A stretch of 64,000 nt of DNA from Actinomycetota bacterium (GTDB lineage Bacteria > Actinomycetota > Actinomycetes > Actinomycetales > Dermatophilaceae). Below, piece after piece: positions 1 to 9,232 of this stretch. The stretch spans positions 62,001 through 126,000 of the forward strand of contig JAIUPO010000002.1 of the NCBI GenBank assembly GCA_020160805.1, written 5' to 3'. Under the pieces are notes generated by a model that ran no database searches, was not told the origin of the DNA, and worked only from the letters and a program-made list of their open reading frames with translations. Every line of letters starts with the position of its first letter. The first letter of the stretch is position 1. The position numbers were made by a program, and so were the translations under genes.

Positions 1-34
1 GGAACGCTCCGCCATTTCCCCGACCGCGCCGCAC

Positions 35-1321
35 GTGACGCAGGCGCAACATGTCGCGGCCGAGCAGCACCGGCTCAACACCCGCCTCTCCCTCGAGGGC
101 GGGGCCGAGCGCACGCATCCGCCCAAGAAGTCCGGGCGCCCCAACCCGATGGGGCACCTGACCAATGAGCAGATCGAGGCGATCGGGCGCGAACTCGACG
201 CGATCCGCGCCGAGGTGATGGCGTCCCGGGGGGCGCGCGATGCGGCATACATCCGGCGCGTCATCCGGGTCCAGCGGGGCCTGGAGATCGGCAGCCGCGC
301 GGTCTTGTTGTTCTCCAAGAACAAGTACGCCTGGCTCGCGGGAACCGCAGGGCTGTCGCTGGCGAAGATCCTCGAGAACATGGAGATCGGCCACAACGTC
401 CTGCACGGTCAGTGGGACTGGATGCGCGATCCGAAGATCCACTCCACCTCGTGGGACTGGGATATGGCCTCGCCGGCCAAGCAGTGGCAGCACAGCCACA
501 ACGAGTTGCACCACACCTATACCAATGTGCTGGGGCGCGACAACGACCTCGGCTATGGCTTGTTGCGCGTGGACGAGGACCAGCCGTGGGAGTTGTTCCA
601 CCTCGGCCAGCCGATCTGGCACCTGATCAATGCGATGTTCTTCGAATATGGCATCGCGGCCTATGACCTGGAATTGCGCGGCAACCTGCAGAACTGGGAC
701 GAACTCAGCGAGGAGGAGAAGGCCGTTTTCAAGGCCAACCTCCACGAGATGCTCGGCAAGATCCGCAAGCAGGCGATGAAGGACTATGTCCTGCACCCGC
801 TGGTCTCCGGGCCGAGCTTCCTGCCGACCCTGCTCGCGAACTTCACCGCCAACACGGTGCGCAATATCTGGTCCAATACCGTCATCATCTGCGGGCACTT
901 CCCGGATGGCATCGACACCTTCGAGACCGACTCGATCGAGGGCGAGACGCGCGGCGAGTGGTACCTGCGCCAGATGCTCGGCTCGGGCAATATCTCCGGC
1001 TCGAAGTTCACGCACATCATGACCGGCAATCTCAGCCACCAGATCGAGCACCACCTTTTCCCGGATATGCCGTCCAACCGCTATTCGGAGATCTCGCCGA
1101 GGATCAAGGCGCTGATGGAGCGCAACGATCTGCACTATGTGACCGGCCCGGTCCTGAAGCAGGCCTACCAGGTCTATCGCAAGGTATGCCGGCTGGCCCT
1201 GCCCAATGAGGAGCCCGGCCGTTCGCGGTGGTCGGTCGTGCGCGGTGAACTCGGCAAGGTCGTCAAGGGCAAGGGCGGCGCCCGGACCAAGCGGCACCTA
1301 CCCTCAACGGCCGACGCGTAG
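35..1321 (+). CDS. fatty acid (acyl-CoA) desaturase, membrane di-iron type
   Basis: Inserts a double bond into a fatty acyl chain using a di-iron centre and O2, in the membrane. The three family histidine boxes are visible: HNVLH at about residues 120-124, HNELHH at 155-160, and HQIEHHLFPD near 335-345. The stretch around residues 88-112 is hydrophobic. Length (428 aa) is normal for the linoleoyl-CoA desaturase-like group. The GTG at 35 is the first start in the window, but the frame is open to the left edge, so the true start may lie outside. A later ATG at 149 is also possible. It stands alone on the plus strand, and its electron donor is not in the window, although a ferredoxin-reductase-like flavoprotein lies at 12277. 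Confidence 0.9.
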   Translation: MTQAQHVAAEQHRLNTRLSLEGGAERTHPPKKSGRPNPMGHLTNEQIEAIGRELDAIRAEVMASRGARDAAYIRRVIRVQRGLEIGSRAVLLFSKNKYAWLAGTAGLSLAKILENMEIGHNVLHGQWDWMRDPKIHSTSWDWDMASPAKQWQHSHNELHHTYTNVLGRDNDLGYGLLRVDEDQPWELFHLGQPIWHLINAMFFEYGIAAYDLELRGNLQNWDELSEEEKAVFKANLHEMLGKIRKQAMKDYVLHPLVSGPSFLPTLLANFTANTVRNIWSNTVIICGHFPDGIDTFETDSIEGETRGEWYLRQMLGSGNISGSKFTHIMTGNLSHQIEHHLFPDMPSNRYSEISPRIKALMERNDLHYVTGPVLKQAYQVYRKVCRLALPNEEPGRSRWSVVRGELGKVVKGKGGARTKRHLPSTADA

Positions 1322-1360
1322 CTCGGACTATCATCGGCTACCGATCAGTAACCACAAGGG

Positions 1361-2521
1361 ATGCGGGTAGCAGTGGCCGATGACAATGTGAATGCCTCCG
1401 TCCTCATCGTCGGAGCCGGGCCGGCGGGCTTGGGCACCGCTGGGGCGCTCGCGCAGCGCGGTATTCGCAGCATCATCCTCGAACGCGCGGCGGATGTGGC
1501 CGCCTCGTGGCGCGGCCACTACGACCGCTTGCATCTGCATACGACTCGGACCCTGAGCGGCCTGCCCGGCCTGGAGATTCCGGCAGCCTATGGCCGGTGG
1601 GTCGCGCGCGATGACCTCGTGCGCTATCTCGAGGGCTATCGTGATCACTTCGGTCTGGATGTGCGGACCGGTGTGGAAGTCGTTGGCGTGGAACGCGCTT
1701 CGGCTGCCGTGAGCTCACCCTGGGTAGTGCGGTCGGCTAAGGGCGAGGAGTGGCACGCCCGGCATGTCGTCATCGCGACGGGCTACAACCACACTCCGGT
1801 CCTGCCGTCCTGGCCGGGGCAGGAGGACTTCCCGGGCGAAGTGATCCACGCCGCGAGTTATCGCAATCCGAGGCCGTATGCCGGCCGGTCGGTGCTCGTC
1901 GTCGGCACGGGCAATACCGGCTGCGAGATCGCCCAGGACCTCGCCGAGGCCGGTGTCGGTCCGGTCTGGCTCGCCGTCCGCACCCCGCCGCACATCCTGC
2001 GCCGAGACACCATGGGTATGCCGGCGCAGTGGACCGGCATCGCGGTCCGGCACCTGCCCGCGGCCGTTGTGGACCGGGTCGCCGCTGTCATCGAACGCAC
2101 CTCGATCCCGGACCTGCGCGAGTATGGCGTGCCCCGGGCCAAGGCGGACCTGCTGACCCGCGTGCGGGTCGGGTCGATCCCGGTTCAGGATGTCGGCATC
2201 GTCGCCGCCATCAGGAGCCGCCGTGTCACGCCGGTGCCGGCCGTGCAGCGTGTTGAAGGGGCCGTGGTTCATCTGGTCGACGGCAGCGTGGTCGAGCCGG
2301 ATGCCATCATCATGGCGGCTGGCTATACGCGGGGTCTGGACGGCATCCTTGCCGGGCTGGGCGTCCTCGGCGCGGACGGCCGCCCGATTGTGCATGGAGC
2401 CCGAAATCCTTCTGGCGCACCGGGTTTGTGGTTCAACGGCTACACCAACCCGATCTCCGGCATGCTGCGCGAGATCAGCCGAGACGCCGCCGCCATCGCG
2501 GCCGCCATCGCCCGCGGGTGA
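1361..2521 (+). CDS. FAD-dependent NAD(P)-binding monooxygenase/oxidoreductase
   Basis: Flavin-containing monooxygenase-like protein of 386 aa that would bind FAD and NADPH; the substrate is unknown. A first dinucleotide fold is seen at IVGAGPAGLGTAGAL (about residues 15-30) and a second at VVGTGNTGCEIAQDL (about 180-195). The C-terminal FNGYTNPISGML stretch is typical of bacterial FMO/YdfG-like putative flavoproteins. The ATG at 1361 sits directly against AAGGG. A GTG at 1373 is better spaced from that purine run and may be the real start. No operon partner: the downstream gene is on the opposite strand. Confidence 0.85.
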   Translation: MRVAVADDNVNASVLIVGAGPAGLGTAGALAQRGIRSIILERAADVAASWRGHYDRLHLHTTRTLSGLPGLEIPAAYGRWVARDDLVRYLEGYRDHFGLDVRTGVEVVGVERASAAVSSPWVVRSAKGEEWHARHVVIATGYNHTPVLPSWPGQEDFPGEVIHAASYRNPRPYAGRSVLVVGTGNTGCEIAQDLAEAGVGPVWLAVRTPPHILRRDTMGMPAQWTGIAVRHLPAAVVDRVAAVIERTSIPDLREYGVPRAKADLLTRVRVGSIPVQDVGIVAAIRSRRVTPVPAVQRVEGAVVHLVDGSVVEPDAIIMAAGYTRGLDGILAGLGVLGADGRPIVHGARNPSGAPGLWFNGYTNPISGMLREISRDAAAIAAAIARG

Positions 2522-2530
2522 CCCCCGGGC

Positions 2531-2767
2531 TTAGGGCAGGATGACCGAGCGGGAGAGCAGGTGCGGGCGGTCGGCGTCGCGGCCGGCCTCGGTGGCGAGC
2601 TGCACGGCATACCGGTGCAGGCGCACCAACTCAGCGAGCGGTTCACCGCCGCCGTGCTCGACGGTGCCGCCGGCGGACTCGACGAGGTCAACGATGTCCG
2701 CGGGCACCCGGCGGTTAAGCGTGACGATAGCGAGCAGACCCAGCCAAGGACAAGCAGTTGCGCGCAA
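2531..2767 (-). CDS. small hypothetical protein
   Basis: Open frame of 78 aa with a TTG start, squeezed between two clearer genes. The product has no family I recognise. Residues from about 15 on (VTLNRRVPADIVDLVESAGG and onwards) look like ordinary soluble protein with mixed helix-forming residues rather than arginine-rich antisense translation, so a real small gene, possibly a remnant, is plausible. The start is weak: only TTG is available and no ribosome site is clear. It is not certain that it is expressed. Confidence 0.35.
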   Translation of the reverse strand: MRATACPWLGLLAIVTLNRRVPADIVDLVESAGGTVEHGGGEPLAELVRLHRYAVQLATEAGRDADRPHLLSRSVILP

Positions 2768-2773
2768 AAACTC

Positions 2774-3724
2774 TCAAAAACTCTCAGGGGGGCGATGGCT
2801 GGTGCGCGTGCCCTGCGCGACCCAGACCTCGGCGCGCACCGGGGGTGATGACTCGGCGGCGTTGGCCCCGACGCGGATCCGGGTATGTCGGATGGTCCCC
2901 CCGTCGCGCAGCAAGACTTCCCAGCGGGTGCCATCCGGAAGGTGGCTCGGCGCGATGGCGCCGGCTTGGGCCGCGCCGAGGTCGAGGCGGGTGTTGCTGC
3001 GCAGATCGTGCACGTGGGCGCTCGTCCCGTCGAGCAACAGGACGGCCGTCCTGCCGGTCGAGCGGGCCAGCCGAGCGGCGTGAATTCCTTCCGCAACAAC
3101 GGAATTCACGCCATCGCACCAGAGTCTGACGCATCCATCCACATCTGTCGCCAGCAGGTCGAGATGTCGCCCATGCTCCACGAGATCGATGTCCTGCACG
3201 GCGTCCCCCACCTGCGCTGGCCCCATGTCGAGAGTGAGTCGGGGGTAGCCCGAACCGGGGTAGGCATGGGCGAGGCGAGCCCGGCCGCCCGTCACGAGGG
3301 CCGTGACGAGGGTGCCGTCGACCAGTTCATGCACCGCGGAATGCGCGGTCACGTCCTCGGCGAAGGCGCCCTGATCGACAAAGCCGGTTTCGGGTGCCCA
3401 GACCAGCCGCCGCAGGCTGCCACCGTCGGTCAGCGCGAGCACCTCGAGGTAGTCCGGGCCGTGCGAGACCTGGGTGATGGTCGAGGTGACATAGCGGAGC
3501 TCGCCACCGAAGCGCAGCGCGCCACTCCATCGGCCAACAGCCGCGCCGGAGTGATCATCCTCGTCCTCAGTGTTGAACCACCCGACGAGCAGGCCATAGT
3601 CGGCCGCGCAGGCGACGATCTCGAGATTCCCGTTGCGGCCGTAATTGCCTTGGGTCGTCGCGGGGCGGCCGAGGGTGTCGGGCCACGCCTCCGTCAACAG
3701 GAGGCGATCCCCCAGGTCTGTCAT
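2774..3724 (-). CDS. hypothetical protein, beta-propeller-like repeats
   Basis: A 316-aa soluble protein without a signal peptide. It is rich in short beta-strand repeats ending in G/D turns, such as LEVLALTDGGSLRRL, DLLATDVDGCVRL and WEVLLRDGGTIRH, suggesting a propeller fold. I do not recognise the family. The ATG at 3724 is chosen because a strong GAGGAGG lies just upstream on the minus strand; the frame runs further upstream but without a good start. The stop codon lies inside a 10-bp tandem repeat (GAGAGTTTTT twice on the minus strand). It probably forms an operon with the upstream gene ending at 3751, 26 bp away. Confidence 0.6.
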   Translation of the reverse strand: MTDLGDRLLLTEAWPDTLGRPATTQGNYGRNGNLEIVACAADYGLLVGWFNTEDEDDHSGAAVGRWSGALRFGGELRYVTSTITQVSHGPDYLEVLALTDGGSLRRLVWAPETGFVDQGAFAEDVTAHSAVHELVDGTLVTALVTGGRARLAHAYPGSGYPRLTLDMGPAQVGDAVQDIDLVEHGRHLDLLATDVDGCVRLWCDGVNSVVAEGIHAARLARSTGRTAVLLLDGTSAHVHDLRSNTRLDLGAAQAGAIAPSHLPDGTRWEVLLRDGGTIRHTRIRVGANAAESSPPVRAEVWVAQGTRTSHRPPESF

Positions 3725-3750
3725 GTGGCGCTCCTCCTCGGCAGCACACG

Positions 3751-4275
3751 TCAGGGTCGCTGCGTCCACGGTCGCACACGACCGAGGGTCAAGTGGCTGC
3801 CGGGCTCCGCCAAAAGTGCGGACCAGGCCACCTGCGAGATCTCCTCGGGCGTATGCCAGCGCGGGGCCCCCGCCGGTCCGGTCCAGCCAAGAATGCACGT
3901 CGTCACCTCGCCGGCGGTCAACCATTCGTCGATGGCGACGCCGGGGGCTGCGTACGCCAAGGTGAGGACGACGACCCCGCGAGCAGCCTTGCGGCACAAG
4001 GCCTCCCACGTGGCTGGGGTGACGGTCGGGGCGTAGGCCACCACGGCATACCCGGGCTCGAGACGGGCGACGAAGGACGCCACCGCACCGCCGTCGTGGC
4101 CATCGAAGAGCACGACTTCATCCCACGCGCCCCGGATCGGCGATCTGCCCCGTGCGATGCCGAGCCGCTTGCGGTCGGCGGGGAGGAGGCTGGAGAGCGG
4201 CGCCAGGATTCCGGTCGCGCCGAGGACGACATACGGTGGCTGCACCGGATCGCTCACCCCTGAAGGATCGCCCAT
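3751..4275 (-). CDS. hypothetical protein, Rossmann-like N-terminus
   Basis: Up to 174 aa. The N-terminal VVLGATGILAPL followed by a charged region resembles a weak dinucleotide-binding or atypical short-chain dehydrogenase fold, with further alternating strands and helices (YAVVAYAPTV, GVVVLTLAYA). No catalytic motif can be assigned, so the function stays open. The start is either ATG 4275 or GTG 4257. The former overlaps the start of the divergent tautomerase gene by two bases, and neither has a strong ribosome site. The next gene downstream on the same strand (start 3724) follows after 26 bp, suggesting co-transcription. Confidence 0.5.
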   Translation of the reverse strand: MGDPSGVSDPVQPPYVVLGATGILAPLSSLLPADRKRLGIARGRSPIRGAWDEVVLFDGHDGGAVASFVARLEPGYAVVAYAPTVTPATWEALCRKAARGVVVLTLAYAAPGVAIDEWLTAGEVTTCILGWTGPAGAPRWHTPEEISQVAWSALLAEPGSHLTLGRVRPWTQRP

Positions 4276-4567
4276 GCCGTGGATCGTCGTCACCACACCT
4301 GCCTTGGTCGAGCCGGAGCAGGCGGACGCCCTCGCGGTCTCGGTTGCTGCGGCTGCCGCCGACGCGCTGGACCTCTCAACTCGCGACATCATCGTGCTGG
4401 TGCAGGCGGCCGTGGCTGCTGCCGGTGCGGGCGCGTATGTGGTCGTGTCCGGCCGCGCTCGGACACCTGATGCCGAAGAGAGCCTGGCCACAGCCGTGAA
4501 AACTACTGTGGCGCAGGCGCTTTCGGTGTCACCGGAGCACGTTGGATTGACCCGCTCCACGACCTGA
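4274..4567 (+). CDS. tautomerase-superfamily (4-oxalocrotonate tautomerase-like) protein
   Basis: A 97-aa protein beginning Met-Pro-Trp-Ile-Val. After methionine removal the N-terminal proline is the catalytic base of the tautomerase/MIF superfamily. A conserved-looking VVVSGRAR segment lies in the middle and two short beta-alpha units are apparent. Substrate unknown; members isomerise keto-enol compounds in aromatic catabolism or act on hydroxymuconates. The start ATG 4274 has GAAGGA seven bases upstream. It is divergent from the gene at 3751-4275 and convergent with pyruvate phosphate dikinase (ending at 4575). Confidence 0.6.
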   Translation: MPWIVVTTPALVEPEQADALAVSVAAAAADALDLSTRDIIVLVQAAVAAAGAGAYVVVSGRARTPDAEESLATAVKTTVAQALSVSPEHVGLTRSTT

Positions 4568-4574
4568 CGCGACG

Positions 4575-7286
4575 TCAGGCGGTGCCAGTTTCGTCCAGCG
4601 CCACGGCCGCGCGGCCAGCCTCGAGCCGCGCGATCGGCACGCGGAATGGGCTGCACGAGACATAGTCGAGGCCGACATTGTGGAAGAAGTGGATCGACTC
4701 GGGGTCACCGCCGTGCTCACCGCACACGCCGGCGTGGATGGCGGGCTTGGTCCGTCGTCCGCCGTCGACGCCGATCTTGACCAGCTGTCCGACGCCGAGC
4801 GCGTCGAGGGTCTCGAACGGGCTGATCGTCAGGACGCCATTCTCGAGGTACTCGGCGAAGAAGCCGCTCTCGACGTCATCGCGCGAGAAGCCCCAGGTCG
4901 TCTGGGTGAGGTCATTGGTGCCGAAGGAGAAGAAGTCGGCTTCCTCGGCGATCCGATAGGACGTCAGGGCCGCCCGAGGCAGCTCGATCATGCAGCCGAT
5001 CGGAATCGACAGCGCGACCCCGGAGGACTCGGAGACCTCGGCGATGATCTTTTCGGCCATATCGCGGATGATCTGCAGCTCGCGGACCGACCCGATCAGC
5101 GGGACCATGATTTCCGGCTTCGGTTTGCGCCCCTGCTCGATCAACGCGACCGTCGCCTCGGCGATCGCCCGGATCTGCAGGGCGAAGAGGCCGGGGATCT
5201 TCAGGCCGAGCCGCACGCCCCGCAGGCCGAGCATCGGGTTCGCCTCGTGGGTGCGTTGCACCGCCGCGAGGATCTCCTTGTCATGCTCGTCCGCGCCGCC
5301 ATCTTGGTCGGCAAGCGCCACCTGGACCGAGAGCTCCGTGAGGTCGGGGAGGAACTCGTGCAGCGGCGGGTCGATCAGTCGAATGGTCGTCGGGAGGCCG
5401 TCCATGGCGGAGAGCAACTCCTCGAAGTCGCCCCGCTGGAGGGGGATCAGGGCGTCCAGGGCCGCGTCGCGCTGCTCCGGAGTTTCGGCGAGGATGACGC
5501 CCTCGATGAACTTGCGCCGCTCGCCGAGGAACTGGTGTTCGGTGCGGCACAAGCCGATTCCCTGCGCGCCGCGGGCGCGGGCCCGCACGGCATCCTCGGC
5601 GGTGTCGGCGTTGGCGCGCACCCGCAGGCGGCGGACGCCATCGGCATACCGCAGCAGCCGGTCGACGGAACGGATCAGGTCGAGGGTCTCGATATCGCCC
5701 TCGACCGCTTGCTCGGCGGCGTCGATGCCCTCGCTGATGTAGGTCAGGACGGGGGAGTCGACGACGGGCACTTCGCCGACGAAGACCTCCCCGGTGGCGC
5801 CGTCGATGGCGATGACATCGCCCTCCCCGAGCTGGGTGTCGCCCACCTGCACGGTCCGCGCAGAAGCGTCGATCTTCATGGCTTCGGCGCCGACCACGGC
5901 GCACATGCCCATGCCGCGCGCGACGACCGCGGCGTGCGAGGTCTTGCCGCCGCGGGCGGTCAGCACGCCGACGGAGGCGATCATGCCGGGCAGGTCCTCA
6001 GGCGAGGTCTCTCGCCGGACGAGGATGCACTTCTTGCCCTCCTTTTGGTGCGCGATGGCCGAGGCGTTGTCGAAAACGATCTCGCCGACGGCCGCGCCTG
6101 GGGAGGCGCCGAGGCCCTTGGTGAGGGCGGTGATCCCCGACTTCGCATCGAAGTGCGGGAAGAGCAGTTGGCTCAGTTGTTGGCCGCTGACGCGCCCAAG
6201 GGCCTCGTCGAGGGTGATCAGGCGCTCGTCGACGAGCTGGGTGGCGACGCGGAAAGCCGCTGCGGGAGTGCGCTTTCCGACGCGCGTCTGCAGCATCCAG
6301 AGCTTGCCGCGCTCGATCGTGAACTCGATGTCACATAGGTCGCGGTAGTGGGTCTCCAGACGGCGCATGGCGGCGCGCAGCTCGGCATACGACGTGGGGT
6401 CGAGCTCTTCGAGTTTGGTCAGCGGGAAGGTGTTGCGAATGCCCGCGACGACATCCTCGCCTTGCGCGTTGGGGAGGTAATCGCCATAGACCCCGCCATG
6501 GCCGGTGCTCGGGTCGCGGGTGAAGCAGACACCGGTGCCGGAGTCCTCGCCGAGGTTGCCGAAGACCATCGCCATGACATTGACCGCGGTGCCGAGGTCG
6601 TCGGCGATGCGTTCGCGGCGGCGATAGAGCCGGGCGCGCTCGGTGTTCCAACTGTTGAAGACGGCCTCGATCGCGGCGTCGAGTTGATCGCGGGGGTCCT
6701 GGGGGAACTCCTCGCCGGTCTGCTCGAGGATGATCTGCTTGTATGCCGCGACGACCTTCTTGTGGTCGTCTGCGGTCAGGTCGGTGTCCTGGGTGGTGCC
6801 GGCGTCGGCCTTGATCTCATCGAGCGCCTCGGAGAAGAGGTCGCCCTCGATGCCGAGGACGGTCTTGCCGAACATCTGGATCAGGCGGCGGTAGCTGTCC
6901 CACGCGAAGCGCTCGTCCTTGGCGAAGGTGGCCAGGCCTTTGACGGATTCGTCGTTCAGGCCGACATTGAGGACCGTTTCCATCATGCCGGGCATCGAGA
7001 ACTTGGCCCCAGAGCGGACCGAGAGCAGTAGTGGCTCTTCGTCCGCGCCGAAGTGCCGGCCGATGGTGTCCTCGGTCTTGCGCAGGGCCATCGTGACTTC
7101 GACACGCAGGGTCGGCGGCACCTCGCCCGTGAGCAAGTAGGCCTTGCACGCTTCGGTCGAAATCGTGAAGCCGGGAGGCACGGGCAGGCCCATATTCACC
7201 ATCTCGGCAAGATTCGCCCCCTTGCCGCCCAGCAAGTCCTTCTGGTCCTTGTTGCCCTCACTGAACTGAGTCACATATGTGGCCAC
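4575..7286 (-). CDS. ppdK: pyruvate, phosphate dikinase
   Basis: Interconverts pyruvate + ATP + Pi and PEP + AMP + PPi in the cytosol, linking glycolysis and gluconeogenesis. The 903-aa product has the full family order: N-terminal ATP-grasp domain (GGKGANLAEM near residue 20; FTRDPSTGHGGVYGDY near 250), the phosphohistidine domain with TARGGKTSHAAVVARG, the PEP-binding TIM barrel with GLCRTEHQF, FSFGTNDLTQ, and the catalytic cysteine in GVCGEHGG near the C-terminus. The GTG at 7286 is chosen because AGGAGG lies a few bases upstream; the frame continues upstream but is antisense to the next gene. It is divergent from the kinase-like gene at 7364, so promoters must share the 77-bp gap. Confidence 0.95.
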   Translation of the reverse strand: MATYVTQFSEGNKDQKDLLGGKGANLAEMVNMGLPVPPGFTISTEACKAYLLTGEVPPTLRVEVTMALRKTEDTIGRHFGADEEPLLLSVRSGAKFSMPGMMETVLNVGLNDESVKGLATFAKDERFAWDSYRRLIQMFGKTVLGIEGDLFSEALDEIKADAGTTQDTDLTADDHKKVVAAYKQIILEQTGEEFPQDPRDQLDAAIEAVFNSWNTERARLYRRRERIADDLGTAVNVMAMVFGNLGEDSGTGVCFTRDPSTGHGGVYGDYLPNAQGEDVVAGIRNTFPLTKLEELDPTSYAELRAAMRRLETHYRDLCDIEFTIERGKLWMLQTRVGKRTPAAAFRVATQLVDERLITLDEALGRVSGQQLSQLLFPHFDAKSGITALTKGLGASPGAAVGEIVFDNASAIAHQKEGKKCILVRRETSPEDLPGMIASVGVLTARGGKTSHAAVVARGMGMCAVVGAEAMKIDASARTVQVGDTQLGEGDVIAIDGATGEVFVGEVPVVDSPVLTYISEGIDAAEQAVEGDIETLDLIRSVDRLLRYADGVRRLRVRANADTAEDAVRARARGAQGIGLCRTEHQFLGERRKFIEGVILAETPEQRDAALDALIPLQRGDFEELLSAMDGLPTTIRLIDPPLHEFLPDLTELSVQVALADQDGGADEHDKEILAAVQRTHEANPMLGLRGVRLGLKIPGLFALQIRAIAEATVALIEQGRKPKPEIMVPLIGSVRELQIIRDMAEKIIAEVSESSGVALSIPIGCMIELPRAALTSYRIAEEADFFSFGTNDLTQTTWGFSRDDVESGFFAEYLENGVLTISPFETLDALGVGQLVKIGVDGGRRTKPAIHAGVCGEHGGDPESIHFFHNVGLDYVSCSPFRVPIARLEAGRAAVALDETGTA

Positions 7287-7363
7287 GACGCCTCCTCGCG
7301 TATCTGCTTCCCATGCTTCCACGCGCGTGAGGGGACTCTTGCCGTAAGGACCGCCCTGCCGGA

Positions 7364-8506
7364 ATGGGCGTGACGAAAGCGACAGCATGGGAACGCTTTC
7401 ATGGGGTCTGCGTCCACAATGTGGGTGTGCCGACCTCCTGGCCTGCCGCGCAAGTGCTGCGCATTGCGCAGGCGAATCCGTCGTGGTTCGACGGGCGGAC
7501 CGCTGTCGCGGCGCCGACCCGCCTCGGGACGGGGGAGTCGTATGACGCGTGGTTGGTGGAGGCGCCCGACTCGGCCCGGTCTGGCGGCTTGGATGGCTCG
7601 CGCGCGGGTGTCCGGGTGGTGCTGCGCCTGGCGCGGCGGCCGCTGGGGGAGTTGCCGGCGGATCCCTTGGAAGAACTCGCGGCTCTGCGGTTGGCCCCGC
7701 CCGGCGTCGGTCCGCGGGCGCTCGGTCTGGCGGTGATCTTTGAGGACGGCAGTCCAGCTGAGCAGGACGATGCGTCGCCGCGGTATCCGGTAATGGCCGA
7801 GGCCTTTGTTCCGGGGGAGGTGCTGAGCGCCGAGCGTTGGACGGGCGCGATGCGGCGCCGGCTGGCGGGACGGCTGGCCGCACTGCATACGCGCAGCTTC
7901 GCGGCACCGGGCTCGGCCCGCGACGCCGAGGCGGGGGCGCTCGCGGCTTCCGGGCGTCTCGACTTCCCCGGCGAGATCGCGGGGATCGTGGACTACTGGA
8001 ACGGCCGCTTGGTCGGCCCTGCTCGCGATGAATGGGCGCCACTCATCGCCCCGATGATGGCGTATGCCGAGCGGCTCGCGCCCGAATTCATTGCTGTGCA
8101 GGAGTTTTCACTCATCCACGGCGACCCGGTGCTGACGAACATCCTTGTGAACCGCGAGGAGCCGCACCTCGTGGACTGGGAGTGGGCGCGCATCGGCGAC
8201 CCGGCCCGCGATCTGGGCTTCCTCGGAGGGGCCGTCCATGCGCAGCCCTGGTATGCACCATTGGACGATCGGGAGATCACCGACTTCCTGCGGGCGTATG
8301 TCGAGGCGGGCGGCCGCGGTGAGGTGGCGCAACTGCGGGTGCGCCGGGATGCCTGGCTCGCTGCCGAGGGCTTCGCCGTGCTGGCATACCTGCTGTGGGT
8401 GGAAACCGACCGCGCCGGGGGCCTCAGTCCCGCCAACCGTCGCACCCTCGCCGGCCTGCGCGCCACTCTCCCGGCCTACCTCCGACGCGCCCCGGGGGTC
8501 GACTAA
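7364..8506 (+). CDS. aminoglycoside phosphotransferase/choline kinase family protein
   Basis: A kinase-fold phosphotransferase of about 380 aa. The Brenner-type catalytic loop LIHGDPVLTNIL lies near residue 250, followed by the metal-binding LVDWEWARIGDPARDLGF. The N-terminal lobe contains a glycine-rich TRLGTGESYDAWLV. The family phosphorylates small-molecule alcohols, including antibiotics; the sequence does not say which, so this is not evidence of resistance. The ATG at 7364 has only a distant TAAGGA; the first 20 residues could be untranslated, with GTG 7427 as an alternative start. The 3' end lies directly against the remnant of a permease gene. Confidence 0.8.
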   Translation: MGVTKATAWERFHGVCVHNVGVPTSWPAAQVLRIAQANPSWFDGRTAVAAPTRLGTGESYDAWLVEAPDSARSGGLDGSRAGVRVVLRLARRPLGELPADPLEELAALRLAPPGVGPRALGLAVIFEDGSPAEQDDASPRYPVMAEAFVPGEVLSAERWTGAMRRRLAGRLAALHTRSFAAPGSARDAEAGALAASGRLDFPGEIAGIVDYWNGRLVGPARDEWAPLIAPMMAYAERLAPEFIAVQEFSLIHGDPVLTNILVNREEPHLVDWEWARIGDPARDLGFLGGAVHAQPWYAPLDDREITDFLRAYVEAGGRGEVAQLRVRRDAWLAAEGFAVLAYLLWVETDRAGGLSPANRRTLAGLRATLPAYLRRAPGVD

Positions 8507-8516
8507 CCTCTGCTAG

Positions 8517-9220
8517 CCGAGCTTCCTCGGTTTCGACGCCGTCTCGACCATGGCCGAGGAGGCCAAGGAGCCACGGCGCGATATCCCGCGCGCCATCTTG
8601 TCGGTGACCGTCGGCGGCGGCCTGCTCTTCATCGTGCTGTCGTGGGCGGCGCAGGTGGCGCGTCCGTCGACGACCTTCGAGACCGCGGACTCCGGGGCCA
8701 CCGAGGTGATGACGACGATCGGTGGCAACACGATGGTGCTCTTCACCGCGGCCTATGTCGCCGGCGCCTTCGGGTCGGCCCTGACCTCCCAGGCGTCGGT
8801 GACGCGCATCGTGTATGCCATGGGTCGCGATGGCACCTTGCCGCGTCCGCTCGGGGTGCTCGCCGCCGGTGGCTCACCCCGGTGCTCGCCATCGCCCTGG
8901 TCTCGATCTCGCTCGCCGGGCTCAAGGTGGACCTCGGTCAGCTCTTCTCGGTCGTGAGCTTCGGGGCGCTGACGGCCTCTTCGGTGGTGAATCTGTCTGT
9001 CGTCAAGCATTTTTGGCTCGACAAGGCTCCCGACCGGAACGTCCTGATCCATCTCGTGCTGCCGCTCATCGGGTTCGCATTGACCGTATGGCTGTGGACC
9101 TCCCTGTCGGGCGATGCGCTCAAGGTCGGCCTCATCTGGCTGGTCGTCGGCATCGCGTGGCTGGGTGTCATCACCCGTGGCTTCCGCAGCCGGCCCCCGC
9201 AGGTCACCGTCGACCTGTGA
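8517..9220 (+). pseudogene. amino acid permease (APC family), 5'-deleted and frameshifted
   Basis: The translated remnant starts in mid-protein with SFLGFDAVSTMAEEAKEPRR, a conserved cytoplasmic loop of APC-superfamily permeases that normally lies about half way through the protein. Everything upstream is missing and is replaced by the end of the kinase-like gene. Membrane segments follow in one frame up to about 8870 (LPRPLGVLAAG). The next segments (TPVLAIALVSISLAGL onward) continue in another frame to 9220, so a one-base indel lies near 8865-8880. An ATG at 8550 would give only a 135-aa fragment. Both lesions point to a dead gene. Confidence 0.85.
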
Positions 9221-9232
9221 GGACCCGCTCCC

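Noticed and set aside
4680-6338. A 552-codon plus-strand open frame
   Set aside because: Antisense to pyruvate phosphate dikinase, whose catalytic motifs are intact on the minus strand.
7287-8042. Upstream extension of the pyruvate phosphate dikinase frame
   Set aside because: It would add about 250 residues of arginine/proline-rich sequence antisense to the kinase-like gene; GTG 7286 with AGGAGG is the natural start.
7364-8506. Aminoglycoside resistance gene
   Set aside because: The fold is the broad APH/choline kinase family and no resistance-specific feature is visible.
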